The notes: generated from the sequence alone by a model not told the origin. DNA of 64,000 nt from Pomphorhynchus laevis (GCA_012934845.2 WNNJ02003471.1:1-64000); one strand, 5' to 3'. Positions 9,897-23,409 are shown, counted from the first letter of the stretch. Made by a program: numbers and translations.

Positions 9897-10445
9897 CAAA
9901 GACTTGGTTACGATAAACGGAAGAGTTAAGTGCTGAAGATAGTCTGAGATAACGATGATATGTTCTGAAAGAACGATGCAGAAGGTGTTTTGAAGTCGCA
10001 CGCTAAGAGTCGAACCAAATAGCACGATAGTGACGTGATTGAGCATAACTTTTAAGGGTAAGAATTTCATCGAGGATAGAGTAAAATACATTGTTAAAGA
10101 GGGTACATAAGTAATTGTGCGAATTGGTAGATAGAAGAAGGATACATTAACGGAGCGCGGTTGATATGAGATCGAAGAAGGGAAACATCGAGCAATTTCC
10201 AAGAACGACATGAGATCATTTTTGCAGGAACATTGGTTTTAAGTAAAGGGAGAGAACATGTAACAAGTGGTCATATAGAGCAGGATCAGATGTGCACAAT
10301 GAAGAAGACAAGGCAAGACGCGAAGATAGGGCAACAATATCGAGGGTACCGCCAAGAATATAGGTAGCAGAAGAATAATGAGGAAACATGATTTGAAAAT
10401 CATGATCGTTAAATGTAGAAATCGTCTTTAGGGTATTGGAATCAC
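9897..10445 (-). mobile_element. LINE family B-like fragment (APE region)
   Basis: Minus-strand translation gives HYSSATYILGGTLDIV and TSDPALYDHLL, the counterpart of THILGGAFNI and ITDPASSDHFLVTL in the family B copy at 39.8-40.6 kb. An AIWFDS / FRTYHRYLR segment follows, like APWFDSDCSL / FRMYKRFLK in the copy at 50.8 kb. It is broken by stops and frameshifts, and no RT is present. Confidence 0.72.
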
Positions 10446-10504
10446 AAGGATGGTCTAAGCTACCCTTTATATCATCTAGTACAACGCAAGGTAAACCCCG
10501 AAGG

Positions 10505-11095
10505 AAGGATTTACTGGAGGATTTAAGGATTTACTGGAGGATTTACTGGAGGATTTACTGGAGGATTTACTGGAGGATTTACTGGAGGATTTACTGGAGG
10601 ATTTACTGGAGGATTTACTGGAGGATTTACTGGAGGATTTACTGGAGGATTTACTGGAGGATTTACTGGAGGATTTACTGGAGGATTTACTGGAGGATTT
10701 ACTGGAGGATTTACTGGAGGATTTACTGGAGGATTTACTGGAGGATTTACTGGAGGATTTACTGGAGGATTTACTGGAGGATTTACTGGAGGATTTACTG
10801 GAGGATTTACTGGAGGATTTACTGGAGGATTTACTGGAGGATTTACTGGAGGATTTACTGGAGGATTTACTGGAGGATTTACTGGAGGATTTACTGGAGG
10901 ATTTACTGGAGGATTTACTGGAGGATTTACTGGAGGATTTACTGGATGATTTACTGGAGGATTTACTGGAGGATTTACTGGATGATTTACTGGATGATTT
11001 ACTGGATGATTTACTGGAGGATTTACTGGAGGATTTACTGGAGGATTTACTGGAGGATTTACTGGAGGATTTACTAGATGATTTACTGGAGGATA
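10505..11095. repeat. 12-bp minisatellite (GGATTTACTGGA)n
   Basis: About 49 tandem copies of a 12-bp unit, with a few units carrying GGATGA instead of GGAGGA near the right end. Because 12 is a multiple of 3 and the unit has no stop in three of its frames, frames of 213-280 codons arise: repeats of IYWR on the plus strand, and SSSK and NPPV on the minus strand. These are by-products of the repeat. No signal peptide, splice context or non-repeat domain supports a protein. Confidence 0.95.
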
Positions 11096-13050
11096 TACTA
11101 AAAAACAAAGAACACACTTGCTATCAAAGAAAAAATAGTGGTCTTTTAGTATACGGTTAAAAATATTATTACTGTTATTTATTAAAGTTCTGGAACAATA
11201 CGGCTTAAAGGTGTATGAAAAATAAACAACATAGAGCATCCGGTTAATAAAAGAGGACGAATCATTTTGTAAGGTACTAGTGACATTAAGTATGCATCGC
11301 AATTGTATTGAATAGGAAGGATTCTTAAAAGGTAAGCGAAGATTTAAAAAAAATTTAACTTTCATAACGGAAAATATCCTTTCCTATTAAAAGTAGAAAT
11401 TTTGTTAGCTCGGCGATGTATCACTACATTTTGGAATGAGAAAATATAAACTACATTGTGTGAAGTTGTTATATGTTCTTGGTCGGATCATTCTGTTTGG
11501 CGTAAATCTGTTTTGGTCACAAATTTCATGGTACAATAATCAACTAAAAATTATTTCTAATTAAATGCTAAATTTTATATTCAATATCTTCAAATGATTG
11601 GACAACTCAGTATTTCCAATTAGGTTCGAGAAAGCTTACTGAGCTAGACATTTCTTGAGACAAGACAATTGAACCCATTTGCAATGTGGACAGATTATAT
11701 TAACAACATGCAAAAATCAAAAAATCTTTTAATGAAATGCATCAGGAAATATATTGTATCTTGATATCAAATTATATAAAGAGATATAAAGTATCAAGTT
11801 CAAGAGATACTGTTCCTTCGATGATGATTACTAACGGTTTGAAGTTTAGTAAAAAATATTTATTGTTATTTTATTTTATGATATCTAATGATGTACTGTT
11901 TCTTCAATAGATTAAAAATTGATATAGTTTCTTATATCAGCAAATAAAACAAGGAAAGCAATAAGGAATTTTATCATTTATAGTTTTGGATATCTCCTTT
12001 ATTCTGGATAATGGCGAAGGCAAATATGCACGTTGAACTATTTTCGATTTAAGAAATTAAAGTACAGAAGATTGAGGAGGGAATATTCTAACAGAGCACA
12101 CTTAGTTACTTCGGATACATGTCAAATACATATAAATGCATATAAATTCTAAATGACTTTAACATATTTTAATTCAAATTTAAACATAAATTAAAATTAT
12201 AATAAATTATAATTACATATTCAAATTATAAATGTAATTTCTTAAATAAATGTTAAATTCAAAAATATATACTCCGATTTCTAAATGTCGTTTTTATTAA
12301 TTATCACTGTTAACTGCAAATAAGATTTTTGAAGATTTTAAAAATTTTTCAAAATTTAGTAGTATTTTCAAAAAATTTAAAATGTAGAAAGATTTAATTA
12401 TTTTTAAAATTGCAATATTTTAGTGAATACTAAAACCATAATCAGATTACAAATTTGTATTAAAGACTAAAAATTTTAAATATTTTTGTTATTTTTCTTA
12501 TTTTGGTTACATGAACAAAATACTGCAAATTAAAAAATATGTTTAGTTACTTCTTAAAAGAATTATTAATTATATAAGTCTAATTATATTAAAAATATAA
12601 TTATATATTCATTACATTTAAAATTATATAAAGCTATTCTTAAATATTCTTATCAAAAAATCGCTTTCAAATGTCACTTTACTTAATGTAAAATTCAAAA
12701 TCTGTTTGTTTTGTTACTAGATATCAGTGTTCTCGTTACTGCACAGAAACAGGTAAACGAACTAAAATTATTTGTAATTTTCACGATATTTTATATTATA
12801 TAAGTATTTTTATATAATATTTTTATCATAATATATCACAAATATATTTTTTATAAATCCTTCATTTCATCAAGAATTTACATTTTATATTACAATAATG
12901 ATTATTTAATAATTAGTTAATTATTATTTTTTTAAAATCGTTTTCAAATATCACTTTTCTCAAAAATCAAAATAAGTGTTTTGTTACTAGATATCTAGTT
13001 TATTTAATATGTCGGTCAATGAATAGGCATGGCAATGAAAAATAGGTAAT
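11096..13050. other. AT-rich stretch, no gene seen
   Basis: No open frame of interest and no retroelement motif. Composition becomes strongly AT-rich after about 12,150. Confidence 0.7.
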
Positions 13051-13117
13051 CGTGAAGGTAATTCGGTACAGTATTGAAATGAAACCCATAATTACTATAT
13101 TGATTATAAATATTTTG

Positions 13118-13396
13118 TTGAGATATTTCCGGACCTCTTCGACTAACTTGTATTTTAGCTGGCTACATAATAGCTTCAGCTATCAGGTCGCATTACGACA
13201 GAAAGCATGCTGTCCAGACAACTCCACAGAGTGGGACTCATCAGTGGACGTCTCTGTATCATCGTTGTTTCGTCCCTCAGCATGCACTATATTGACGATA
13301 AACATGGTGGTCATCCATCAGATTGAAATAATGCATAGATATTTCCGGATCTCTTCGACTAACTCGTATTTTAGCTGGCTACATAATAGCTTCAGA
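13118..13396. repeat. Direct repeat of ~58 bp, 216 bp apart
   Basis: The block ATATTTCCGGACCTCTTCGA...GCTTCAG at 13,121 recurs at about 13,337 with two substitutions. A 133-codon frame (13,052-13,453) runs over both, but the duplication alone explains its repeated FRTSSTN/FRISSTN peptides. I find no family resemblance. Immediately downstream (13,404-13,490), TATATCTTCTACGAAGATA-type palindromes are repeated. Confidence 0.75.
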
Positions 13397-13490
13397 GATT
13401 TTCTATTTATATCTTCTACGAAGATAGAAGATATAAAAAATATTAAGGTATAAATATTTCTATTTATATCTTCTACGAAGATATAAATAG

Positions 13491-14700
13491 AAGATTAAAA
13501 TATAATATAAATAATATAATAAAACATATATTAATTTTATATATTAGATAAATTATATATTTATTTATAAATTAATTTATATTAATTTAATATAATTAAT
13601 ATAAATTTGAAAATATTTATATAATTGATTTGATTTATAAAATATTGATTTTCTTAAATGAATAAAAATTACTTTAAAGTAATTAAGTTATCGTACAATA
13701 TTGTATTACATTTTAAAAATCAAGTAGTTTCTTTTAATCAAAAATAAAAGTAATATCAGATCGCTCTGTTAGCGATAAAATCATCATTAATAATATAATT
13801 CATAATACAATAATAATGTAATTTCCAGGTAATAATATAGGGGTTTAACATTTCCGTAAATTTTCTACATCAGTAATTTAATATAGACGATAATGATAAA
13901 AAGCTACTTGATTTTTTAAAATCAAATGCAATTGTGCACAAATTAGTTCAAATTATTTTTTTATCGATTTAACAAAATCGATATTTCCAAATACAGCTCA
14001 ATAATGTGAAGAAGTTTAAATATATAAAAATTATATTTTCTTAATTATAATTCATTCAAACAAATTGTAATCTATTGATTATCATTTATTTATTAATTAT
14101 AAAATATAAACAAATTATAATTTATTTATAATTTATTTATTATATCCACGAGAGAATTTTATCGATCTTGCAACTTTCCGACTCGTGCAAGATTGGAGTT
14201 ATTGGCGTGCGAATAATTGCTCGATGAGGCTTCTGAATGAATATGAAAGTTGCAAAATCAAAATTATATTTCTCTGGAGCCAGATTGCTTAGTAAAGATA
14301 TATGTAATATATCGTTTTAATTTACAGATGACGTTACGATTAATACAATCGCAAATTGTGTAACAATTAAATGTCAAACTTTTCAAAGCAAAAAATTGCT
14401 TTTATTTATTGTAAACTGAATTCCACTTTATTGACACTTCGAGATGAGTACGGGTGAGTGATCGATCATTAGAAAATGCGGTAGAAGGCTGACAAGTTAA
14501 TGTAAAAGAACGAATACGCTAAATCGTTTATTGACTAACCCACACAAGTAAGAAATCATTTAGGTGCGACCATAAACATCGTGATTTTAAGCTACAGTCT
14601 TGCTAAGCAAAAATATATCAAATACTGCGCCGGTGAAAACTGAGTGCAAAGCTACTACTGATTTCGTGTAAAACTTGTTAATAATTAAATCACGAAAAAC
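13491..14700. other. AT-rich stretch, no gene seen
   Basis: AT-rich DNA with short palindromes and no coding motif. The less AT-rich piece at 14,150-14,650 has no recognisable product. Confidence 0.65.
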
Positions 14701-14750
14701 ATGTTTTCTTCTTCAAATACAGATTACCAGGTTAGTGCAGTTTCATCTTT

Positions 14751-15790
14751 TGAATTTCAGGGTGCGGGGGTACTTCCCATATGGTGGTGATTTCATTTCT
14801 GCAGCCAGTGGAGAGACAAAATCTCTCAATATGTTTTTTTAGACAATTCGCAGACAAATATGTCAACAGAGCTCTATTTAACTCGATTAAGTTATTCGAA
14901 ACTGAAATAAAAATTTCACTTGCAACAGCTGACATATTAAAAGAATACTTGTCATTCTTTGAAATGAATTTGAGGAATATATGTACCATTCAACCAAAAA
15001 CCATACTAGCCTCGATTAAAAGAGAATAATATTTGAGTGTTGAAGCAAGTTTACAAAATCTCCAACTTCAGATCAATATTGGGGAAAAGTGGCTTTCCCC
15101 TGCCAGTAGGCGTCTTCTCAGCCCCAGTTGAGCAATCTGAAATATCGGCCAAATCGGCTTTTAATCCTTTCTTAGAATATAACATGTGTTTAACTATCCT
15201 AAGTTTTGAAGATTTTACTTTTCCACACTGCAACAATTGCCACAAGTGGGGGCAGTAAGCTTCCAATTGCTCGTAAACTCAGAACTGTGGAGTATGTAGC
15301 TTGTCTCCCTGCCAAAGTCTGATGGCTGGTGTAAAATGCGGAGGTTCCCCACTTTGTTCAAATTGTGGGAGCCATCCATCTTGGTCCCAGAAATGCAAAT
15401 TCTCCTAGGACTACAAGAACTTTTTTACAAGACAAGTTCCGGACAAGAAGATTGATTCCTTCTTCGAAAAGGCCTCAAGAATGACTGATAGCGAAATCCT
15501 CAGAATCACGGATACGAAGATTAATTCTGCCATTAAGAGATTGGCGGAGATACTTTCTTCTATCGCTTCATTATTCTGTGCCAGCCCGGTTATACCTACG
15601 CAAATTGCCGTTCCTTAATATAAAAAGAGGGGGACTTGGCCAACACCGTTCCACATATCAAGATTGGTAAACTTTTAAAGGGTAAGGCTAAAGGAGTCGA
15701 TAAGGGAAATGAAGATAATGTCCGTGGGCAAGTGCCCACTCTGGATGGCGCAAGTAGCGGGAAAGGCAACCTTTCCGCCCCTAATTCTGT
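14751..15790 (+). pseudogene. Family A ORF1 (gag-like, zinc-knuckle) remnant
   Basis: Pieces in changing frames match ORF1 of the copy at 62.66 kb: PVERQNLSICFFRQFADKY (about 14,808), KIVKHM-equivalent text on the opposite strand ignored, then PHCNNCHKWGQ (15,224-15,255), where the first CX2CX4H knuckle starts but a stop follows. CSNCGSHPSWSQKCKF-like text follows near 15,360. At least three frame changes and two stops are visible. The protein would bind LINE RNA in the intact element. Confidence 0.75.
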
Positions 15791-15828
15791 CTAGAGATTA
15801 GGCGATCCCAACCAGCTGACCTAACACC

Positions 15829-18058
15829 ATGCAGAGTAATCGTGAGCCTTTTTCACTGAATATTCTTAAGTGGAATTCGGAAGGAGCTTCTGCCCTTAGG
15901 CTTCTATCTGGTAGAGATGCAGATGTTATAGTCTTTCAGGAGACGCGGTCTATCCGTCTCCCCCAGAACAGTACTCGATTCGTACCAAAACACATTTGTC
16001 CCCACTATACTCCGTACATAACCTTATCTAACTCCTCTTCACCTCAAGGTCTTTTAACATTGGTTATATGCTACTTAAGATCGTCCCTTCTACTCAACTA
16101 TTCTTGCCCAGTCCTTTCTTGTTTAGTAGTTTCACTATGTAAGAACGATAAACGCCTCAGTCTAGCCAATGTCTACATCCGTCCAGATGAGATTCACAAG
16201 AATCGTGACATCCTGGATATGATTAGATAACCGCTATAGATAGCGGTTGTGATATGGTACTTGGTGACTTTAACGACAAAAATGGTCGTTAGATTATTGC
16301 AGCACCCTGCAGAGCCAGGAACGGTTATCTTATTCACAAACCACGTCCCCCACCTTTCATTGCACATCAACGAATTCACTCCTTGACCTATTACTGCTCA
16401 ATAAGAGGTGGTTGTTGAAACCTCACTGTACGGATCAGTCGCAACAACATCTGTCCACCTATCATGACGTGATTCGTTGGCGGAAAGTAGAGGATATACT
16501 GCTTCGAAGGAGATTCCACTTTATCCTAGCAAAGTGGCTTTCTTTCAGGCAGCAATCCAACGCTTCCCCCGAATTGGTATTGAGAGTCTAACCAAATTTA
16601 ATTTCTACCTCTTTTTGCAAGCAACCGCGATACTTTCGACTACCTACAAAGGTCGTATTTACAGTCCCACTTCGACAAAACTCAAGACCTTAGCGTATAT
16701 GCTTCGTCTTCCCAAACTCTCTGCTTCTGCCAGGCAAGTTCTCTCGAAAGAATATTGGATCACTAGATATAGGTTCCAACTGTGTAAGGATAGGGCAAGC
16801 ATTGCTTCTCTTAATCCAGCCTAGTATTCCTTCTGGAAGATATTCAAGAAGGAGAAGTTTGTCTGTTGGAAGGATATAGCATTGGGCTGGATTATAAAAA
16901 TAGGTATTGACAGAGTTTTGGAGGAATCACTATCCCTACATAATTATGGAGCCACTCAATCACCTTAATCAATCCAGCCTTGGGGAAACTTTAGGAGTAG
17001 ATATCTATATGTTACAGATATTCTTAACTCCTGGGGCCACTTCCGGGCTCCTCCAAATCCGTCGCCCCACTTTCTTCTCGTTTCTGTTAGCTTTCGAAAA
17101 CCGAATAAAGAAGATAAGTGGCCTTCACAATGCTATTAACCGCCCATCTGATGTGGTCGGAATCAACATTAGTAGACGTATATTTTTACATAAGAAACAT
17201 CCGGTCTTATGTACTAAAGACCTGCGGCCGATATCGATTCAAAATTCCCTCGTATCAATCTACGAAAAAGTGCTGCTTGCGCGTAGAATTTGCGATCATC
17301 TGAGTAGGCGAAATTTAATCGCACCAGGTTTCCATGAGTTCGTCAAAGGTCACTCGGTCTATTCAGCTGTAGGTGAACTACATCAGTTTTGTCAGGAGAA
17401 TAAGTCATCAACTTGCTGTGGCTGTTTTCCTTGATTTTTCTGCTGCATTTGACCGCATCTCCATTCCATTTGTTATCTCTTCTCAGGTCCCTATGGTTAC
17501 CTGCGAGAATTGTTAACAGAGTGGAGATACTGCTGTACATCAAGCGATTCTATTATGAAGACGACCCTGATGCGCGTCAGTTCTACCCTATTACAGGTGT
17601 GCCTCAAGGATAACCCCGTTCTCCAATTTTATATCTTGCTGCATCTATTGAACTCTTTAAGATATTCAAACGCGTACAACGTTTAGTGGTATACACTGAT
17701 GATACCACAACCTTGTTCACTGGACACATGTGCAAAGACGTAGTCTCTGACATCAGCCGTTTCTTTTTAAGATTAAAAGATCAGTTACCCAAATCAAATC
17801 CTATTTTAAACTCCGCCAAATCGCAGGTGGTAGTCTTCCATGGCATCCCTGTAACAAAGCAAAAACTTAAGAGATTAGCACTCTCTACCCTCTCCTCAAT
17901 TTTGACTAATCAACAACTCTCTACCTTCACGAGTTTAGTAAAATACATGGGGTTCACCGTTACGGTGAACTGGTCAGCGAAAGCTGACCTGGATAGACTT
18001 AAACGTATCCTGAAGAGAGCTAGATGGGCCCTGAAACGGGCCGTAAAATTTGATTTTT
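15829..18058 (+). pseudogene. Family A ORF2 (APE endonuclease-RT) remnant
   Basis: Starts MQSNREPFSLNILKWNSEGA, as in the intact copy. Further pieces match in order: VIVFQETRSIRLP, LANVYIRPDEIHKN, YPSKVAFFQAAIQRFPRIG (about 16,530), RPISIQNSLVSIYEK (about 17,230), a motif A piece AAFDRI (about 17,445), GVPQG followed by a stop (17,595-17,613), and VVYTDDTTTLF (17,685-17,715), where the RT catalytic box reads YTDD rather than YADD. The pieces lie in several frames, so it is dead. Confidence 0.85.
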
Positions 18059-18059
18059 A

Positions 18060-20325
18060 AAAACTAAAAATCACAACCGTAAAATTTGTATCCAAAATAT
18101 GTCAACAGTATTTAAGAGATTTATAATGTTTTACATGTAAAATGTCCTTCTTATACCTTATAGACTACATTATTTATATGCAAATAGTTGCATTTTGCCG
18201 ACTAACTTTTCCACACACAAAATGATCAAACAATAAATAAAAATATTTGCAACGACATTAGAAATATTTGGTTTGACTCGCTAGCTACTTTTTCATCAAC
18301 CTTCACACAAAAGGTAATAGTTATCATTAGATACTATGATGTAAAGAAAAATGATATATCACTTGATTGAGTATGAAGCAAATCGTAACGCATGTCGGAA
18401 ATTCCTATTAATGACGTTCATGGTAATTTACCTACATCGTAAAAACAACACAACATCAACCTGCATAGACATGATATTTGAATAAATGATTGTTAACATA
18501 TTATTAATCGCCTTTATAAAAACACTAATATTGAAAATTTGAATTATGAGATATTATCAAAGAAAATACAAACTGAACCATTCAGGGTAAGGATTTAGTG
18601 AAAGCATATTGCGATCCAAAATGAAATTAATTTTAGCTGTGAAATATTCTTGGTTAATAAATTAGAAAGAACTTGAAGTATTAAGGAAATGTCAGAATTG
18701 TTTAAATTGATCATTTGAAATAAAATATTCCAATTCTAAAATTCGAAAGATCAAAAGCAGATACTTTCGGGATCAACAAAAAAAAAGAAATTATCAAAAT
18801 GTTGATATTCCTTAAGTAATTACTTGAGTAATTAATAATCACTCAAGTAAATGGGTGATTCTCATGGATAAAGGGCTGATTATTAAACATTTCAATTGCA
18901 AAAATCATTGAGTAAAATACATTTTCTAAGCAAAAAGTCAAAATAACTATATTAGTTGCTCTGGACACATTACATACGAACCCTCTTTGGGGTAAACATC
19001 TATACGTATTTGTATACATATATTATTATATAATACGTATATATGTTATTACATATTATATATTATATATTATATAATATAATAATTAATTATATTAATA
19101 TATATTAATATATTATATAATAATATATAATATATATAATTACTCTATATTATATATTCGAGTAATTTTCGAAATGAATTCCTTAGAAAACTTCACATAA
19201 AATTTATTATTTCTCAAATATCATAATGAAATATGACCTTTTTATAATTTATCATTTTGGTTTCCAGAAAAGATAATTTGGCATATTTATACGAAATATT
19301 CATTTATAAAAATATTAATTATTTATTAAATACTTAAGCTATACCTATGTAATTGTTTTATAGCTTTTGGAAATATCTATTAATAAACGCAAGTATTACG
19401 ATAAATATTATCGTATTACCAATATAATAATTTATATTATCGAATATTAATTGCGTATTAATATATTATGTGAACTTGTATATACTGAATTCGCAATTTC
19501 CAAAATATTGTTTATTGCGTGATTTGAAAGAGAAAACAACCGTAGTGTAATGATAAAAAAACTTCAAAAATTTAGATTATATAATGTTCTGGATATTCTC
19601 AATAACCATTCTCTTCATAGTGAAGGGATCAGCGTAGCAAGATTTTATATTTTGCAAACAAAACGTGATGGAGTAAAAGTGATGCTTAGATCAACATTTA
19701 AGTAGCACATCAGATGCCTTTAACAGCGTAATGTCGACGATGCTTGAGTAGCTACATTTGATATTAAATAGTAAATATGAAAGTATTAGCAAGATGAAGT
19801 TGAATCATTTATGACTGTTTAACTAATTTAAAAGGTATAAAGATACATTTTAAAATATAAGTTAACAATTATATTATAACATATAATAAGTGTAAATATA
19901 TTAGCATATTAAATATTATACATATTATATATCATATTATATATGATGTTATGTAATATAATATGATATTATATAATATATTGTTTCTTATGTAAACACA
20001 CTTGACTGACAAACGATAGTAATAAGACATATTATAAGTCAAAATATGTTTGTCACTTCTTAAAAAGATTACACTTTATCTTACTTTTATATAAATCAAA
20101 AAATAAAAATATCTAATGATATATATAAAATAAAAATCTATTTATTTAGTTAACTTAGTTAGGAACTGCATGAAAACAACGACGTAAATTTGATTGAATA
20201 AAAGTCAAAATAATAATGCATTTACTATAAATTAATAAAATAGAAATAAAGTGCGACAGTTATTAAATGTTAATTAATTCATCTAAATCATTCGAGTCAT
20301 AGATTAGCAAACACATCAAAAGCGG
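18060..20325. other. AT-rich stretch, no gene seen
   Basis: No coding motif. Dense TATATTA-type palindromes at 19,015-19,155 and 19,900-19,985. Confidence 0.65.
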
Positions 20326-20326
20326 T

Positions 20327-20458
20327 ATATATGAGAATGAATATTAGTGGTCAGTGAAAACAAACGACGTAAATGATTGACCTATATGACCTGTGTATAT
20401 GAGAATGAATATTAGTGGTCAGTGAAAACAAACGACGTAAATGATTGATCTAATGCTG
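20327..20458. repeat. 66-bp tandem duplication
   Basis: The segment starting TATATGAGAATGAATATTAG occurs twice back to back (about 20,327 and 20,393), nearly identical, which suggests a recent duplication. Nothing codes here. Confidence 0.85.
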
Positions 20459-21261
20459 GTCAATAAAGTATGATATAATATCAACGAACACGAAACTAAT
20501 AAAAGAAGTGTAAAAGTGATTTCAGTAAAACGTTCAATGAAGAACTATGCATGTGATGCACACAAGAGGGAAACTGTAACGCTGGAAGAAGCTAACAATC
20601 ACTTTGCTGCATATTACCATGATCTCCAAAATACTTTGATACTTTTTAAGTCGAAATCATATCTGATTTTTAATTAAATCAGCAATGACAGAGGAAAGTT
20701 TAATCACCCTGTCAAAGAATAGAATAAATTCAGGATATATAAATTTCGTGTATCCAAAGCAACAATATGAAATAACAGATAATGACGTTTTAGTCAATTG
20801 TAGGATATGTAATGATGTTACCTATTCTAAAATTTGACTTTTACTTGAAATTACAAGTAAAAGAAATCTGTTAGAAACGGATATTTAATACAAAAATTTG
20901 GCAAAATGAAATATATAACACAATTTATTATAATTATGAATAACTATTTTTAATTAAACATAGGATGTATCGTATTTCAATCGTATCAACAATAATTTTA
21001 AATATAATATTTACTTATTTAGTAGGCTGATCAAATCATCTGGAGGTAGTTTTATCAAGAAATGTGAAAGTTTACTGTAAGTTCACTGTTTTCATTAATA
21101 AACGTATATTCGTAGATTCATCGATTATTGAGATTAATGTTGTCAACAAAAACACCTCAAAAACTGAATCCAAACTGAAAAAAAGTAAATTCAATGAATC
21201 ATAGTATAATATATTTATAAACTTATTTAATAGCTTTATAAATAAGATATGGCATTAGAAG

Positions 21262-22575
21262 TCTATAAATCGGATCAGCTAATTGAATCTACGTATTTTA
21301 TACTATTTATAAATTAAAAATAATCTTAAATTAAATAAATAATTAATTATAAATAAAAAATAATTATTAATAATTAATAATTATATAAGATTTCATATAA
21401 TTTATATTCATAAAATTAAAATTTATAGTAAAAATTTAAAATAACGATAAATTTTTATGAATTGACTAATAAATAACAGATGATGTATACGAATAAAGAT
21501 AAGAGGTCATCAGGAGGAACTGCTATGCTATTAGGTTTTGGTCCTTTATTCCTCGATACAATATAGCAGAGGTGGCAAGTACGTGCTAATGACATATTTT
21601 CTCTGATGAAATTTGATTATCTAGTGTACCTTATTCTAATATAAAATATATTATTTATTATCCATAAAAATTTACAATTCAATAGTTTAAATTTAGTTTA
21701 ATAATATTGTGTTGATTTATATATTTTACTCTCTTTTATTTGATTTTAATTTTATAGTAACCTAGTTTAAAATATGCATCTATTAAATTAGGTAAATGAT
21801 TTTGAAAAAAGTCAATATTATTACATATTCTTAAAATAATTTTGAAATTTCATCATTTAATATAAAATAATATTCAGAATTTTATATATAATTTCATTAT
21901 TTAATACATAATTTAATTATTTAAATAATTTTATTACACTAGATAATTAAATTTCATCATAGGAAATACGTTATTAGCATGGTTTGGCCCCGCTGCTATG
22001 CTGGTTCGAGGAGTAGGGGCCAAAACTTGATAACATAACAGTTCTTCCTGATGAAATCTAATTCTTATTCTGATACATCGAATATCATTCATTAGGCAAT
22101 TCGTGAAAATTCAATTTAATCAGGGTTTACATGCCAGTATTAAGCAAATAATTCTGGTTTTCGAGTGATTATACCATATATCGCTGAATTGTTTTACTTG
22201 CGCCATTAAATTTGGAAAACTTTTGATATTCAAAAGTTATCATTCAACAATATGCTTTTATTAGAATAAAATACACTAGATAATCGAATTTCACCAGAGG
22301 AATACGTCATTCACATGTATTTGGCCCCGCTGCTATGTTGGGTCGAGGAATAAGAGCAGAAACCTGATAACATAGCAGTTCCTCACATATCGTCTGTTAT
22401 TTATTAGTCAATTCATAATAATTGATTCTTATTTTAAATTTTAATTATAATTTTTATCGTTATATAAATATAAATTGTATAAAATCTTATATAATTATTC
22501 GTTTTTATCTTTATTATTAATTTAATACAGTATAAAATACGTAGACCCATTAGCTGATCTATTCATTAAATACTT
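21262..22575. mobile_element. Non-coding element with long terminal inverted repeats
   Basis: The left end (GATCAGCTAA..TCTACGTATTTTATAC, about 21,275) reappears inverted at the right end (about 22,520-22,570). Inward of each end comes AATTGACTAATAAATAACAG, then a GC-richer core with CTGCTATG...TATTCCTCGA...CATAGCAG that can itself form a hairpin. A third core copy lies at 21,940-22,110. No transposase frame is present. Partial copies lie at 33.1-33.43 kb and 55.86-56.09 kb. Size, long inverted repeats and AT-rich body fit a MITE or foldback-type element; the class is inference. Confidence 0.72.
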
Positions 22576-23205
22576 GGAGCGATTTTTATTCTTTAAGACC
22601 TTCAATTCCAGGTTTCTTGTCATGAGAGTGAAGGAACTACTCAACGCATTCATTATCCAAATCTGCTTAGATAAAATTTACGTTACAGCGTTAGTAGAAA
22701 CGGTGAAGTTAATAAATCACATTTGCTTAATCCTCAGTGAATTTTGACACAAATTTCGAAATGATAACAAACAAGAAGGAATATAGTTGATTTATCATAA
22801 TGAACAGAAAGATCGTTACCGTTAATCCTGATACTTTTATTAGAATTCCTACATTGCTCTAATACTTGTACGAGTGTGATTCATCGACCTACGCTAGAAG
22901 AGCGTTTTAAAGTCCGGAAATTTAATTGAATATTTTCTCATATTCCGGGTAATATTGAGACTGCAAGTCAAATTGCCATTATAGCATTTAGCATAACATT
23001 CTTTGTAATAACAAAACGGCTAGTAAGTTAAAAGGGCAATGACTAAAATATGACAATTTACAATAGTTCAACATAAAAAATAAACGAAATATATTTTTTT
23101 ATTAATCTGCTTACATTGCAGATAAATTTGCAAAGGAAAGTCATTGTTACTCACGCGTCACTTTTTCGATGATTAGTCATTTCGGTCAAAGTTAAGATAA
23201 TAAAA
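22576..23205. other. Intergenic region upstream of the EF-hand gene
   Basis: No coding motif. A short frame starting ATGGAGCGACGACGG at about 23,206 ends at a stop within 15 codons, just before the EF-hand start, and could be an upstream ORF or a spliced 5' exon. Confidence 0.5.
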
Positions 23206-23277
23206 TATGGAGCGACGACGGATATTAAAATTGATACTACAGATTGGGTAAATTCCAATTTTAACTTGAAAGCTAAA

Positions 23278-23409
23278 ATGGGAATGTTATTAGGTAAAAC
23301 AGAAGTTCATCCACTGTCAGACAAATTAGTGCAAAGGCTAGAAATGGGAATGTTATTAGGTAAAACAGAAGTTCATCCACTGTCAGACAAATTAGTGCAA
23401 AGGCTAGCA
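23278..23409 (+). repeat. Exact 66-bp tandem duplication inside the EF-hand gene
   Basis: The unit beginning ATGGGAATGTTATTAGG occurs twice, 66 bp apart and in frame. I see only differences at the junction (CTAGAA versus CTAGCA). It duplicates the peptide MGMLLGKTEVHPLSDKLVQR. Confidence 0.95.

Larger units (their letters stand above)
14701..18058 (+). mobile_element. LINE family A, decayed copy, 3'-truncated
   Basis: Full 5' part of a two-ORF APE-type LINE with the same layout as the copies at 58.6-64 kb: a gag-like ORF1, then endonuclease plus reverse transcriptase. Homology stops abruptly after ALKRA (about 18,040), where the better copy continues for ~90 more codons. A separate 3' end of the same family lies at 24.6 kb. 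Many stops and frameshifts make it non-functional. Confidence 0.88.

Noticed and set aside
10436-11365. Long repetitive proteins (IYWR, SSSK, NPPV repeats)
   Set aside because: Explained fully by a 12-bp minisatellite with no stop codon in its unit.
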